Made by a program: the position numbers and the translations under genes. A stretch of DNA of 64,000 nucleotides from Candidatus Heimdallarchaeota archaeon (lineage in GTDB: Archaea; Asgardarchaeota; Heimdallarchaeia; Heimdallarchaeales; Heimdallarchaeaceae): NCBI GenBank assembly GCA_019057815.1, contig JAHLWR010000001.1, forward strand, positions 24,001 to 88,000, read 5' to 3'. How positions within the stretch are numbered: the first letter of the stretch is position 1; every line of letters starts with the position of its first letter. This document shows, one piece after another, positions 1 through 9,043 of this stretch. The notes beneath the pieces are model-generated. The model worked only from the letters and a program-made list of their open reading frames with translations, ran no database searches and was not told where the DNA came from.

Positions 1-856
1 CAAACATACAACCTCCAAAGATAGCGAATTGAGATGTTTTTTCGTATTCTAGAATTTTTTGAATAAAATCAAGAACTAAAGCAGCGATTAGAGTTACTCC
101 AGAAGACAGAACAGAAAAACCTAGTACCCAATAAATGTAATTCTTATTTTTCAGCACAGTTTTAAATTCATCAACTATGTTCCGTTTTATATATTTCACC
201 TTTCTTTCTTTAATAAAAAATAATGCTGGGAGGAAAAAGAAAACTTCCAGAATCGCAACAATCACAGCAAAGACCATTAATGCGATTCCAGCTGTTGTTG
301 TAAGACCTCCCGTCTTTTCGAGATATCCTGCAATAATAAAACCGAATCCAGAACCAATAAGATTCGAAACCAACATTGCTGAATTCTGATAAACTGAAAC
401 AGTTACTCTTTCATCCTCTGTGGTTATTTCTGGCATCCATGAGTGGTAAGGCACATTTAGATAACCATAGAAGACATTGAATAAAGAATTCCAAACCAAC
501 AGCCATATAAAAACTCCCGAACTACTTCCTGAATCTATTTGAATAAAAAGGTGGGGGATAAAAATCATAACAAACGAAAAGGCAAGTAAAGGAGCTCCAG
601 TCCAAATGAAGAATTTTCTTCTTCCAAAATTGGATTCTCTAGGTCGCATCTTATCAGAGATATATCCAAACATGAAGCCTGATAGCGCTATAGCAACTTT
701 GCCTACAGCATTTCCATACCCATTGAGCTTTGGATCTAAATTAAAATGGTTACCATAGATCCAGAAAGTTGCGATTGTTACAATATTCAACATGAGGACA
801 GGACCAAGCTTACAAGCGCCGTAGAATAGCTTCTGTTGTGGAGACAATAGTGGCAT
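1..856 (-). CDS. GPH/MFS_2-type sugar:cation symporter, C-terminus cut off by window edge
   Basis: This frame is absent from the ORF track because it has no stop inside the window; I translated it on the minus strand from ATG 856 (in-frame GTG at 865 is an alternative). The product begins MPLLSPQQKLFYGACKLG and continues as a polytopic membrane protein of at least 285 residues. The cytoplasmic loop after the second membrane segment (YISDKMRPRESNFGRRKFF) and the WNSLFNVFYGYLNVPYHSWMP segment match the glycoside-pentoside-hexuronide:cation symporter (MelB-like, MFS_2) family, which imports sugars with Na+ or H+. The substrate cannot be told. The 3' part, probably 150-200 residues, lies outside the window. 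Confidence 0.8.
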   Translation of the reverse strand, partial: MPLLSPQQKLFYGACKLGPVLMLNIVTIATFWIYGNHFNLDPKLNGYGNAVGKVAIALSGFMFGYISDKMRPRESNFGRRKFFIWTGAPLLAFSFVMIFIPHLFIQIDSGSSSGVFIWLLVWNSLFNVFYGYLNVPYHSWMPEITTEDERVTVSVYQNSAMLVSNLIGSGFGFIIAGYLEKTGGLTTTAGIALMVFAVIVAILEVFFFLPALFFIKERKVKYIKRNIVDEFKTVLKNKNYIYWVLGFSVLSSGVTLIAALVLDFIQKILEYEKTSQFAIFGGCMF

Positions 857-902
857 AAGATTCACAACCTCTAACTTATGAATGATATGTTTCAAGTTAA
901 TT

Positions 903-915
903 GTTATATTTAAAA
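903..915 (-). promoter_or_regulatory. TATA box for the GPH transporter
   Basis: The minus strand reads TTTAAATATAAC here. A start about 26 nt downstream would fall near 883, giving a leader of about 27 nt to ATG 856. It is the only good TATA-like element in the 179-nt gap. Confidence 0.4.
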
Positions 916-1035
916 TTATTCAATGAATTTAGGTGAAGTTATTTTAAGCTGCACACAATATCTTAGAGAAATCTGGTTTTTGAGAAGAAGATTGAAAAAA
1001 AAATAGTTGAAAGCTTTATGCTTTCAAATAAACTA

Positions 1036-3996
1036 TTATGCGCCTCTTTTGAAAATCTTACCAAGTTTTATTTTCTTAGTTCCAAAGAGATATGCTAATG
1101 TACCAATAACCGCTATGCTAACAACAGGAATTATTACAGCTAAAGGTTGGAAAACTGAAGCGTTTTCATATTCAATAGTAAAGATATCTGATTCAGTGAC
1201 TAAGTCTAAATCATCAGTAGCTACAATTTTGAATGTTAAAATCCCTTCTGCACCAGATACTTTTATATCATAATAGTACTGACCAGTTTCAGTGTCAAGA
1301 GTCATATTAACTATAGTCCATTCTGTGTCATTGTCTAGTTTATAGTATAGTTGCACAAGTGTTAATGAACCATCATCCGTTACAGTAGCATTTATTCTAA
1401 TACTTCTTGCGTCCTCCATGGAATAGGGAGAGGAGTAAGGAGCATCTCCTAGTGTTATTACTGGACCTAGCCCGTTGTTAAAATCTATTAATACAGAACT
1501 TGTATTAGATGATAAACCTGATAAGTCAAATGCACGAACCATGTACTCTAAGGTTCCCGTAGCACTGTTGACTTGAACATAAGCTATATACATGTTCAGC
1601 TCTTGGTCAAACACCATAGGCATGAAACTCCAAGTGTCAGTTTCTGAGAATCTATAGTAAACATCAGCACCTGAAACTCCACCTTCATCAGTAATCTCTG
1701 CTGTAATGGGTATGTAATGGTCCCCATTTAGGTTATATGGAGTATCTAATGCTTCAAGATTTATTGTAGGAGCCAATCCATCAGAATAATAGAAATAATC
1801 TGATGTGTTCATTTCATTCCATAATAAATCAGTTAATGTAATATGGAACTGAACTGTTGTATCATTGTCTGAAGCAGGGATTGTAGCCATGAAACCATAA
1901 CCTAAAGGTATTGTATAATGGGTTAAAGTTAATTCAACACCTGTTATAGATCCAGAGTACAATTCGGAATAATCTTGAATTTCCAACGTAAAGATAGCAT
2001 CTGTGAAATCATCTTCATCTAAACCCAATGCTAATAAATCTACACTGAGGTTGAAAACACTAGTTTGAGGTTCTCTATCGAAGATTAAGAAACGCTCTCC
2101 ATCTTCTGTTACAAGCCAAATACGTATGTCTGTTGGTTTTTCGTGTGTTATATCTACCGATAAAGTGGCAACTGACACACCTCCACCTCTAATCACTTCT
2201 AGGTTTAGGTATGATGTAAGATCATTTTGTATGAAGAATGGAAGCTCATCAATGCTGAATGTATCTTCATAATCAATAAGTTCTGGAGCTTCGTAATCGA
2301 TAGGATTTGCAACAGCATTATCCCATATTAGTCCATCATCATAGCTGTACCAAACAACTGGTTGTTTGAGATCAGTATAATCTGAAGCATTAAAGAGCAC
2401 AGTGACATCTGTAATGTTTGATATAATTGAAGGATAAATGAGAAGATTGTCAATAGTTGGTGCCATTCCATCTGCGTAGTAATAGTATTCTGTTGTATTG
2501 CCAGTGTTACCCAAATAATCAGTTGTTTCAAAGAAATAGGAAACTAAAGCTGTATCAACTGTTGCTGGGATTGTTGCATTAAATTCAATCGGAGAAACAC
2601 TTATTTCGGTATCAGTTGTGTTCAACATTTCGATTTTCACAAAATCGCTTCCAGAGGGTATTGAATAGTATAGATTTACAGATTCAATTCCTAGAGGATC
2701 AGAGAATTCTGCAGTGACAAAAACATCTGAAGTAATTAATGCTACATCCGCATATTCAACTAGGTCAACTCCACCATCTATAGTTATGGTTGTAACTTGA
2801 GGATTCAGACTGTCAATTAGTATTGTCTCTATTCCGGAACTACCTTCTCGACCTTCTTGACTATCGACAATGTCAGAAGCATTAACAACTATGTATAAAA
2901 CAGTTTCAATATTATCAAGATTACTTGTTGGTATTATTCCAGTGTAAAAAGCGGTGTCACCAAAATCTAACGCAAGATCCATCAATACAAAACTCCATTC
3001 AGTTGCCCCGTCAAGCATATAATAAGCTACTACACTACTGTCATCAATAGTGTCTATTCCATCAGAATCCGTTACAGAAACGTTAAGAATGTAATCCTGA
3101 TCTCCTTTGATTGCAAAAGGTAAGTCATTAAGAGTTACTTCTGGTTCCGCGTCCATAAGGAAGGAATATGTATCAGTTATTGTTGATTGATTCAAATCAT
3201 CGAAAGCTATCATATAATAGTTTACCCAGCAAGGAAGATTAGCCGCAGGAATAGTAGCTCCATAAACATTCTGAGAGATTAGGAGATGGTCAAATCTAGG
3301 AGCAGGCGGGGAAACAGATTCCCTATAGGAAATAGCATAAATTCTATATCCTGCAACAAGTTCATTGCTCAGATAGTTTGCAGGATAGGGATCTACTTCA
3401 GACACACTTCCAAATATGCCATCTAGATATCGGAGTTCCCATTCACCAGTCGTATAGTTTTTAGCTTCAATTTTTACATAAACGAGATCGCTAATCCCAC
3501 CGGCTTCAATAGAACAATCTATATCATTCAACAATTCTCCTTCAGCTGCTTCGTAGACAAAGTCTCCAAATCGCCAGTCTGTTTTATCATCTGTTTCAAC
3601 ACCTGTATCTGTAATATATCCAGACCTTTGAAATTCCTCAGTATCTATGATTGAACTACTAGTTTCAAGCATAGAAATATTCTCGAAAACTCCAGGATTT
3701 AGAGTTTCATACTCCCAGTAAAGAGAAGCATTTTGTATCCCATCCTGGTCGCTAATAGCTGTTATAACTTCTGTATCATCAGTACTTTGAGGATATTCAG
3801 GAGAAAGGGAAGGTAATCCGATTAAAGGTCCTTCGCCATTACTCAGTAAAGTGTAGTCATAGAGTAAAGGATTAGAATTAGTCAATTGCCCGTTTACTTC
3901 TGCCATGATGTTAGTATTTGAAAGCATTAGAGACAGCAAAAAGACTGACAAGGATATAAGGGTATATTTTTTTAAACGATTATTTTTTTTAAACAT
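1036..3996 (-). CDS. Large surface protein with Ig-like repeats, a P-domain and a C-terminal membrane anchor
   Basis: The 986-residue product has an N-terminal signal peptide (residues about 10-32, SLSVFLLSLMLSNTNIMAEV) and a C-terminal membrane helix (VIIPVVSIAVIGTLAYLF) followed by a short basic tail, so most of it should face outward. The ectodomain contains repeated beta-sandwich-like units with recurring patterns such as VYYRFSETDTWSFMPM and VQLYYKLDNDTEWTIVNM. Around residues 610-690 a segment (TDIRIWLVTEDGERFLIFDR, then FTLEIQDYSELYSGSITGVE) matches the P/Homo B domain that follows subtilisin-like convertases, but no protease catalytic motif is visible. A GGGTGAA ribosome site lies just upstream of the ATG. 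Probable cell-surface adhesin or S-layer-associated protein. Confidence 0.8.
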   Translation of the reverse strand: MFKKNNRLKKYTLISLSVFLLSLMLSNTNIMAEVNGQLTNSNPLLYDYTLLSNGEGPLIGLPSLSPEYPQSTDDTEVITAISDQDGIQNASLYWEYETLNPGVFENISMLETSSSIIDTEEFQRSGYITDTGVETDDKTDWRFGDFVYEAAEGELLNDIDCSIEAGGISDLVYVKIEAKNYTTGEWELRYLDGIFGSVSEVDPYPANYLSNELVAGYRIYAISYRESVSPPAPRFDHLLISQNVYGATIPAANLPCWVNYYMIAFDDLNQSTITDTYSFLMDAEPEVTLNDLPFAIKGDQDYILNVSVTDSDGIDTIDDSSVVAYYMLDGATEWSFVLMDLALDFGDTAFYTGIIPTSNLDNIETVLYIVVNASDIVDSQEGREGSSGIETILIDSLNPQVTTITIDGGVDLVEYADVALITSDVFVTAEFSDPLGIESVNLYYSIPSGSDFVKIEMLNTTDTEISVSPIEFNATIPATVDTALVSYFFETTDYLGNTGNTTEYYYYADGMAPTIDNLLIYPSIISNITDVTVLFNASDYTDLKQPVVWYSYDDGLIWDNAVANPIDYEAPELIDYEDTFSIDELPFFIQNDLTSYLNLEVIRGGGVSVATLSVDITHEKPTDIRIWLVTEDGERFLIFDREPQTSVFNLSVDLLALGLDEDDFTDAIFTLEIQDYSELYSGSITGVELTLTHYTIPLGYGFMATIPASDNDTTVQFHITLTDLLWNEMNTSDYFYYSDGLAPTINLEALDTPYNLNGDHYIPITAEITDEGGVSGADVYYRFSETDTWSFMPMVFDQELNMYIAYVQVNSATGTLEYMVRAFDLSGLSSNTSSVLIDFNNGLGPVITLGDAPYSSPYSMEDARSIRINATVTDDGSLTLVQLYYKLDNDTEWTIVNMTLDTETGQYYYDIKVSGAEGILTFKIVATDDLDLVTESDIFTIEYENASVFQPLAVIIPVVSIAVIGTLAYLFGTKKIKLGKIFKRGA

Positions 3997-4152
3997 TTAT
4001 TTCACCCATTTTGAATTATAGTAATTCAATTGTTGAAGTATAATATTGAAATAATAAAAGAATAACTCTCCAAATTTCTAAAGTTCATGCATTAGAAAAT
4101 TAAAGTGATAATATCAGTTATACTTTTAACTATACGGAGAGATAACTAAATA

Positions 4153-5055
4153 GTGAATTTAATGACTGAAGAAGACTTGCAAAAAGCTATAAAATTCCTT
4201 ACTAGTGACACACCAGTCCTTCGCCAGTGGTCGCTCCAACAAATATCGAAACACAAAAATAAACATAGAGCTTTAAATGAAGTCATTAACACTCTCATAA
4301 ATGATGAAGATAAGGATGTACGTAGCTTTTCTGCTGAGATTTTGGGTGATATTGGTGATGTAATAGCTACTACTTCACTAGTTAAGATGTTAGAAGATAA
4401 GAGTTGGGAAGTTAGAGAATCTATATTAATAGCTCTCAGTAAATTACAAGATTCCAAAATCATTACCTATCTTATTACAGCACTAAAGGATGAGCACACA
4501 AAAGTAAGATTTACAGCAGTTAAACAGTTATCAAAAATTAATAATCCAAAAATCATTTCTCCCCTTTTTGACCTCCTTCTTGATGAATCAGATTCTGTAA
4601 GAGAAGAAGCTAAAAAAACTCTGTTAGGTTTTAGTGAAACTATACCTGTCTCTTCAATTACACAATACATACGTCATAGTAGCAAAACTATCAGAGAATT
4701 TTCCATTGATTTCCTTTCTGGACACATAGATGGTGACATAATAGCTATTCTAAACGATTTCATGAATGATTATGTCTGGGAAATAAGACTTGCAGCTTTA
4801 AAGAAATTATCTAAAATAGCTATTGATTTTAAAGAAAAAGATTCAAGACTCATCGATATAGGACTTACTGCTTTATCAGATAAGTATTATAGTGTCAGAT
4901 TTGAAGCGGTTAAGTTTCTAGAAATCCTTAAAGACTCAAAAGCAATTGAACCTTTAATAGAAATAGCAAGAAAGGATGAGGATCATAATGTACAGTTAAA
5001 AGCAACTGAAACGATAACTGCAATTATAAGAGCATTAAGATTAAACGAAATCTAA
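4153..5055 (+). CDS. HEAT-repeat protein
   Basis: The 300-residue protein consists of tandem alpha-helical repeats of about 30 residues, with recurring cores such as DKDVRSFSAEILGDIGD, SWEVREsILIALSKL, HTKVRFTAVKQLSKI and YSVRFEAVKFLEIL. This spacing with V-R at helix B is typical of HEAT/PBS-lyase-like scaffolds that mediate protein-protein contacts. No catalytic motif is visible. The track start is GTG 4153; ATG 4162 (MTEEDLQKAI) is equally plausible. It stands alone, divergent from the surface protein, and its partner is unknown. A second, unrelated HEAT-like gene lies at 36.7 kb. Confidence 0.85.
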   Translation: MNLMTEEDLQKAIKFLTSDTPVLRQWSLQQISKHKNKHRALNEVINTLINDEDKDVRSFSAEILGDIGDVIATTSLVKMLEDKSWEVRESILIALSKLQDSKIITYLITALKDEHTKVRFTAVKQLSKINNPKIISPLFDLLLDESDSVREEAKKTLLGFSETIPVSSITQYIRHSSKTIREFSIDFLSGHIDGDIIAILNDFMNDYVWEIRLAALKKLSKIAIDFKEKDSRLIDIGLTALSDKYYSVRFEAVKFLEILKDSKAIEPLIEIARKDEDHNVQLKATETITAIIRALRLNEI

Positions 5056-5259
5056 TCAATTTGCTACAAAACCAATAAAAAAACAAGAAATTTCAGAGTT
5101 TACAAAAGAAAAAAGCATTAGAAATTCTAAGGGAAGAATATCGGGAAAAATGAGGGAAAATTCTTCAACTCTACCTTTTTATTCCAAAAGAAGATTTAAT
5201 GTTTTAAGCGAATAGTTGTTCTATTAATCAAATACATGACAAAATCTTTTAATTCGTAG

Positions 5260-5268
5260 TTTATAATA
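5260..5268 (+). promoter_or_regulatory. TATA box of the GOLPH3-like gene, leaderless arrangement
   Basis: TTTATAATA is centred about 25 nt before ATG 5289, so transcription should start at or next to the start codon. Confidence 0.55.
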
Positions 5269-5288
5269 TGTATAATTAGTGAAAAAGT

Positions 5289-5939
5289 ATGCTACTAGCT
5301 GAAGAAGTGGTTATACTAGCACTTGACGTCAATAAAGGGAAGATACCGTTTTCTAAAACTACATTAGTTGACTATGGTATCTCTGGAGCTATTTTAACAG
5401 AACTTGCTATAATGAATAGAATAGATATAGAAGCAGGAGTAGTCAAAATAGTTGATTCATCTCCTCTAAAAATACCCATTTTAGATAATATTTTGAAACT
5501 AATGAATGAAACTAAAACTGAAAAGTCACTCCAATACTGGCTGAAAAGTTTAATCAGAAGCAGTAAAAGCCTTGAAAAAGAGATTTTCAGAAATTTAGAA
5601 AAAAGTAATTTTTTGATAATAAAAAAGAAAAAATTTTTGGGAATATTTCCAATAATTCGGTATGAAATCACTAATATAGAGAAAAGAAACGAAATCCTAA
5701 GCACATTAAAAGAAATTGTTTTAGAAGGAAAGGAGACTGATGAATGTTCAACTTTTCTTTTAGGTGTAACACGTAATTGTGCACAAATAAAGGATTATTT
5801 CCCAGAGGATAGAAAGGATGACATTGTAAAAAGAATAGACGAATTAGCAAAGAATCAGATTGTGTGTAAAGCAATTCAAGAACTGATCAAAGCACAACAA
5901 CAAGCTTTCATCCTCACAAATGTAACAATGCCATATTAG
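5289..5939 (+). CDS. GOLPH3/Vps74 (GPP34-domain) homologue
   Basis: All 216 residues align by eye with the GPP34 fold. The N-terminal LLAEEVVILALD helix corresponds to human GOLPH3 LTLMEEVLLLGL. The ISGAILTELAIMNRIDIE segment corresponds to SSGLRGCMLIELALRGRLQLE. Further matches are DSSPLKIPILDNILKLMNET, a WL-containing helix, the NLEKSNFLIIKKKKFLGIFP beta-hairpin region, and a C-terminal helical half. In eukaryotes GOLPH3 binds PI4P at the Golgi and retains glycosyltransferases; bacterial and archaeal members are of less certain role, probably membrane-lipid-associated adaptors. Length is close to bacterial members and lacks the long N-terminal tail of eukaryotic ones. There are no membrane segments. 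Family assignment is firm; function here is inference. Confidence 0.92.
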   Translation: MLLAEEVVILALDVNKGKIPFSKTTLVDYGISGAILTELAIMNRIDIEAGVVKIVDSSPLKIPILDNILKLMNETKTEKSLQYWLKSLIRSSKSLEKEIFRNLEKSNFLIIKKKKFLGIFPIIRYEITNIEKRNEILSTLKEIVLEGKETDECSTFLLGVTRNCAQIKDYFPEDRKDDIVKRIDELAKNQIVCKAIQELIKAQQQAFILTNVTMPY

Positions 5940-5987
5940 TTAGGTTTGAAATCAGGTAAATCAAATATTTTATTTTCAAAGGTAGAT

Positions 5988-6233
5988 TTATTCATACAAA
6001 GGTTTGAATATTCTCTTAATAGAAGCTAAAAACTTAGAAAATAGACCTTGATCAGTGTTAACAGATGACAGGAGTGCCTGTTCCTCAGTTTTGTGTCTCA
6101 ACTTGTGTTCACCAATACAATGTATATGTATAATCATCTTACACTTATCACATATAACCATATTAGCTCCACAAGTCTTTTTTGATTCTTCAATTGGCCT
6201 TCCACACTGACCGCATCTACCAAAGAAACTCAT
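5988..6233 (-). CDS. Small B-box/PHD-like zinc-finger protein
   Basis: The 81-residue protein carries CGQC at residues 7-10, C21, then ICDKC at 28-31, H36-x-H-C39, H43 and H47. The C-x2-C-x4-H-x2-C part has PHD/RING-type spacing, while the trailing H-x3-H after the last cysteine resembles B-box fingers, so a two-zinc treble-clef module is likely. The C-terminal 30 residues are basic and hydrophobic (FLASIKRIFKPLYE) and could form an amphipathic helix. It is transcribed toward the GOLPH3-like gene (convergent, 48 nt apart). Eukaryotic fingers of this type mediate protein or ubiquitin-related contacts; the role here is unknown. Confidence 0.65.
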   Translation of the reverse strand: MSFFGRCGQCGRPIEESKKTCGANMVICDKCKMIIHIHCIGEHKLRHKTEEQALLSSVNTDQGLFSKFLASIKRIFKPLYE

Positions 6234-6638
6234 AACAATTTAGAATTTTAAACACTTATTAACGCTTTGCAGTTGTTTATAGTACTCTCCTCAATTAAAA
6301 TTGCGCTATTATCAATCTCACTATTTACCAAAATAATGATTTAATTTAGATAAAACAGTTTTAGAAAAATAAAATATATTGTTTCTTTTATAAAATTGGC
6401 ACATCAATTTCTCAAAACCATTATTGTCGGAAACTGGAGAATTTTTTAGTTTTAGACCCCAGTCCTATTTTCTATCTTTCACCTATTACATTTTTCTTGA
6501 TATCCATATCTCCATTAATAATGATTTTTTGTCTCCGTATCCTCTAAGGAAAGAGAGAGAAAAGTGGGGAGTATATAGGAAAGAAAGTAACAGTAAGTGA
6601 TGATTGTCTACTTCTTCTTCCTTTAAAGAAAGAAATAT
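6234..6638. other. 405-nt intergenic region
   Basis: No ORF of convincing length. It holds one copy of a 50-nt dispersed repeat (6425-6474) and a purine-rich stretch (about 6545-6590) leading into the 6639 gene, with a TATA-like GTATATAGG near 6571. Confidence 0.5.
6425..6474 (+). repeat. Dispersed repeat A, copy 1
   Basis: The 50-nt sequence starting TTGTCGGAAACTGGAGAATT matches 18036-18085 at 48 of 50 positions. ACTGG near the start can pair with CCAGT near the end, enclosing a T-rich loop, so it may be a small hairpin or regulatory element. It sits 164 nt upstream of the next gene in the same orientation as copy 2. Confidence 0.85.
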
Positions 6639-7601
6639 ATGCTGTTAAAAACAATTTTTTATAGATTAAATTTAAGAGGTTTAATTTTGAACATTGACAG
6701 TAGAAGGCATAAAGTTGAGTATATGTGTAATAAATGCGGGAAATTAAGAGTTATGTTTGCTCTTTATGATTTGAAAACAGAAGATTTAGATTCAAAAGGT
6801 TATGTTGAAATCACAGACATTCATAACTGCGTCGGATCTAAACTCACGCCTATTACACTATATGTTGACGCTTCTTATTCTGTAAGATCTCAGTTTCCTA
6901 TTGAAGTTGAAGAAACTAAAACAACTGAGCCTCTACTAGGATTAGACATCCCCTTACCAAAAAAAGTAAAGATAGGTAATCGAGAAATCGAGAAAATAAA
7001 AGGTTTTAGAGGAAAAAGTATCCGAAGTATTAAAATAAATGATAAACTTCGGCAAACCAACTTCTTTTTAGATGTATCTAACAAAGGATATGAACTATCT
7101 TCGACTTCTAAAATGAGTCTTATTACAGTATCAATGAGGATTAAAAAAAATATAGCAGAAAAAAACGCAAAGAAATGGCTTGAAATAATAGCTTCAACAA
7201 TAGAAACGAGGATTATGTTAGATGAAACGATGCTATCTCACCTTCTTGTTTATTTAGAAGGTAAAATAAAGGAAAAACCAGAAGAAAATGAGAAAATCGA
7301 AGTTGAGTTGTTACTCTCAAATTCACATATAATTTCAAATGAAAGTTTACTGACAAATTTTAAAGAAAACAGGTCAAAAACATTTCCTGATTGGACAAAA
7401 GCAGAGTATTCTTATGCTACCAAAATAATTCAAAACTGTTGTACATCAAAACATAACACCCTTTGGGAAGTCTACGAAACGGTGAAAGATAAACAAACTT
7501 TCGCAGAATTCCTTAGCTTAGTTAGAGAATTAAGAAAACAAGAAGTTATTGAGGTTGAAAAAATGGAATTCTTCACGTTATCAGATCCTCAAACAAAATA
7601 G
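6639..7601 (+). CDS. Unrecognised 320-residue protein with a CxxC site
   Basis: I do not recognise the family. An early segment VEYMCNKCGKLRVMFALYD contains a CxxC knuckle, and a later HNCVGSK cysteine could complete a zinc site with it. A strand-rich segment (SKLTPITLYVDASYSVRS) follows. Residues about 125-180 are basic, and the C-terminal 90 residues are helical with a winged-helix-like character (LWEVYETVKDKQTFAEFLSLVRELRKQEVIEVEK). No signal peptide or membrane helix is seen, so it is probably cytosolic. It stands alone between two repeat-bearing spacers. Real coding status is supported by length, composition and absence of a competing frame. Confidence 0.7.
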   Translation: MLLKTIFYRLNLRGLILNIDSRRHKVEYMCNKCGKLRVMFALYDLKTEDLDSKGYVEITDIHNCVGSKLTPITLYVDASYSVRSQFPIEVEETKTTEPLLGLDIPLPKKVKIGNREIEKIKGFRGKSIRSIKINDKLRQTNFFLDVSNKGYELSSTSKMSLITVSMRIKKNIAEKNAKKWLEIIASTIETRIMLDETMLSHLLVYLEGKIKEKPEENEKIEVELLLSNSHIISNESLLTNFKENRSKTFPDWTKAEYSYATKIIQNCCTSKHNTLWEVYETVKDKQTFAEFLSLVRELRKQEVIEVEKMEFFTLSDPQTK

Positions 7602-8045
7602 AAAAATTATCTTTTTTCTGTTCTTATTTGTTCTAGCGAAATAAATTAATAAATTATAGAAAATACTATTTCATGCCATGCTACACCAGATGAATCAGCA
7701 TATTGGAAAAAAAGCGTAATATATTAAAAAAGATAGGGTATAGAGATAACAAGAATATCGCATTTTTTCGTTTAATAAAGCCCAAAGTAAGGGTCTCTTT
7801 TCCTTCAACGATATCTTATTAATATGGAAGCATGTAGTTTACATTTAGGTTCAAATTATGTCACCATCACAGGTTTCTTACCTTTTAATTCTGCCTTCTT
7901 CCTTTTTTCTCGCTTCAACCCCCTCACTCTTTATCTCTTTATTACATATCTCACTCTCTTCTCTCACTATTTCTTCTTCAGTTTTTTATTTTTAGATTGA
8001 ATAATAACTGTTAAATAGAATTTTTCTTGATATTGAGTGATTCAG
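7602..8045. other. 444-nt intergenic region
   Basis: Contains pyrimidine-rich repeat B (7903-7925) followed by a long CT-rich tract up to about 7990, then TGTTAAATAG (8009-8018), a TATA-like box for the 8046 gene. No supported ORF. Confidence 0.5.
7903..7925 (+). repeat. Dispersed repeat B, copy 1
   Basis: The 23-nt core TTTTTTCTCGCTTCAACCCC (continuing CTC) recurs exactly at 16398-16420. Both copies are followed by CT-rich sequence and a TTCTTCTTCAGTT motif, and both lie 100-150 nt upstream of a gene on the same strand. Confidence 0.8.
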
Positions 8046-8999
8046 ATGAATTCTGCTCAAGAAGAAATTCAAAAATATCTCTCTACATTCAATAGTTATA
8101 GACTTGAAGCAGAGGAAATAATGATTCAGATTAATAGAAGTAAAGTTATTAAAAGAAGAGCACCAAGTGTTGTTTCACATTTCTTTGATGTTTCTAAAAG
8201 CGCAGTAAAAGACACTATGGATTTATTTTCAACAAAAACTGAAGATCCTTTTAAAAATTGGATATCTTCTTTTAATAGAGAAATTAAGGATTTAGATGAG
8301 TTCCTTTCGCTGTGTGTGATTTTAGATCAAGATTATTCTATCTCTAGAAGGAAACCAAAAACTTACATTTCAAAAGTTCATTCTGTTGAAACTCCAGAAT
8401 ATAAGGTTAAACATGTTCTTGATGGATTAGGAAAACTCCAACTACTTGGAAACAATATTAAGCTTAAGGAAGAGATTTCTTCCCGAGAAATTAAAAAAGT
8501 AAAAGGAAAGAAAACAGAAAAAATAACTCCCGTTAAAGTAGCTAAACAATTGTGGGAAAAAGTCCTAGATAATGATATAGATTTTGCTCTTTCGATAGAC
8601 GAATGTGAATACTTTGAGCGTAAGAGAGAAATGATTCAAACCAAAAAAACAGAAGAGCTCCTTGTCGCAATAACTAATACTTATGGAGGTATTGTAGTAT
8701 ATGGAATTACTGACGAAAAAGTTCCTTTGTTATTAGATAACAATCAAAGAGATGATATACAAAATCAGATAACTAATATTTGTAGAAATAATATTAGACC
8801 TCAAATAACTGCGGAATTCAAGTCTATAATCTTGCATAAAGACAAAGGTTACCTCTTTATATACGTTCCAAAAGATAAAGAAATTCTACACACAACAAAT
8901 AATGATATTTATTTCAAAAGAGTTGGTAGTAATAATGTTCGTATGTCTCCTGATGAGGTAAGAGCTTTTTATGACAAGAAAAGTTTAAAGAACAACTGA
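8046..8999 (+). CDS. AlbA_2/Schlafen-type (divergent AAA-4) domain protein
   Basis: Residues about 190-315 carry the AlbA_2 (Schlafen AAA_4) signature: ECEYFERKREM, then ELLVAITNTYGGIVVYGITD, then an IRPQITAEF strand and FIYVPKDKE followed by IYFKRVGSNNVRMSPDEV. Members bind nucleic acid or nucleotides and occur as regulators or defence-linked proteins. The N-terminal 180 residues are helical and basic with a possible winged-helix stretch (VKHVLDGLGKLQLLGNNIKL) and are unassigned. I chose ATG 8046 over the track's GTG 8037 because the TATA-like box at 8009-8018 predicts a start near 8039. It is monocistronic. The domain call is firm; the role is not. Confidence 0.75.
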   Translation: MNSAQEEIQKYLSTFNSYRLEAEEIMIQINRSKVIKRRAPSVVSHFFDVSKSAVKDTMDLFSTKTEDPFKNWISSFNREIKDLDEFLSLCVILDQDYSISRRKPKTYISKVHSVETPEYKVKHVLDGLGKLQLLGNNIKLKEEISSREIKKVKGKKTEKITPVKVAKQLWEKVLDNDIDFALSIDECEYFERKREMIQTKKTEELLVAITNTYGGIVVYGITDEKVPLLLDNNQRDDIQNQITNICRNNIRPQITAEFKSIILHKDKGYLFIYVPKDKEILHTTNNDIYFKRVGSNNVRMSPDEVRAFYDKKSLKNN

Positions 9000-9043
9000 C
9001 AACATGGAATTTATTAAGTAAGATTTCTATTTAATATTGTCAA

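Noticed and set aside
177-389. 70-residue + strand ORF at the left edge
   Set aside because: Antisense to the continuous GPH transporter frame, which is open to the window edge and clearly homologous.
6425-6474. CRISPR repeat
   Set aside because: Only two copies about 11.6 kb apart, no spacer array and no cas genes in the window.
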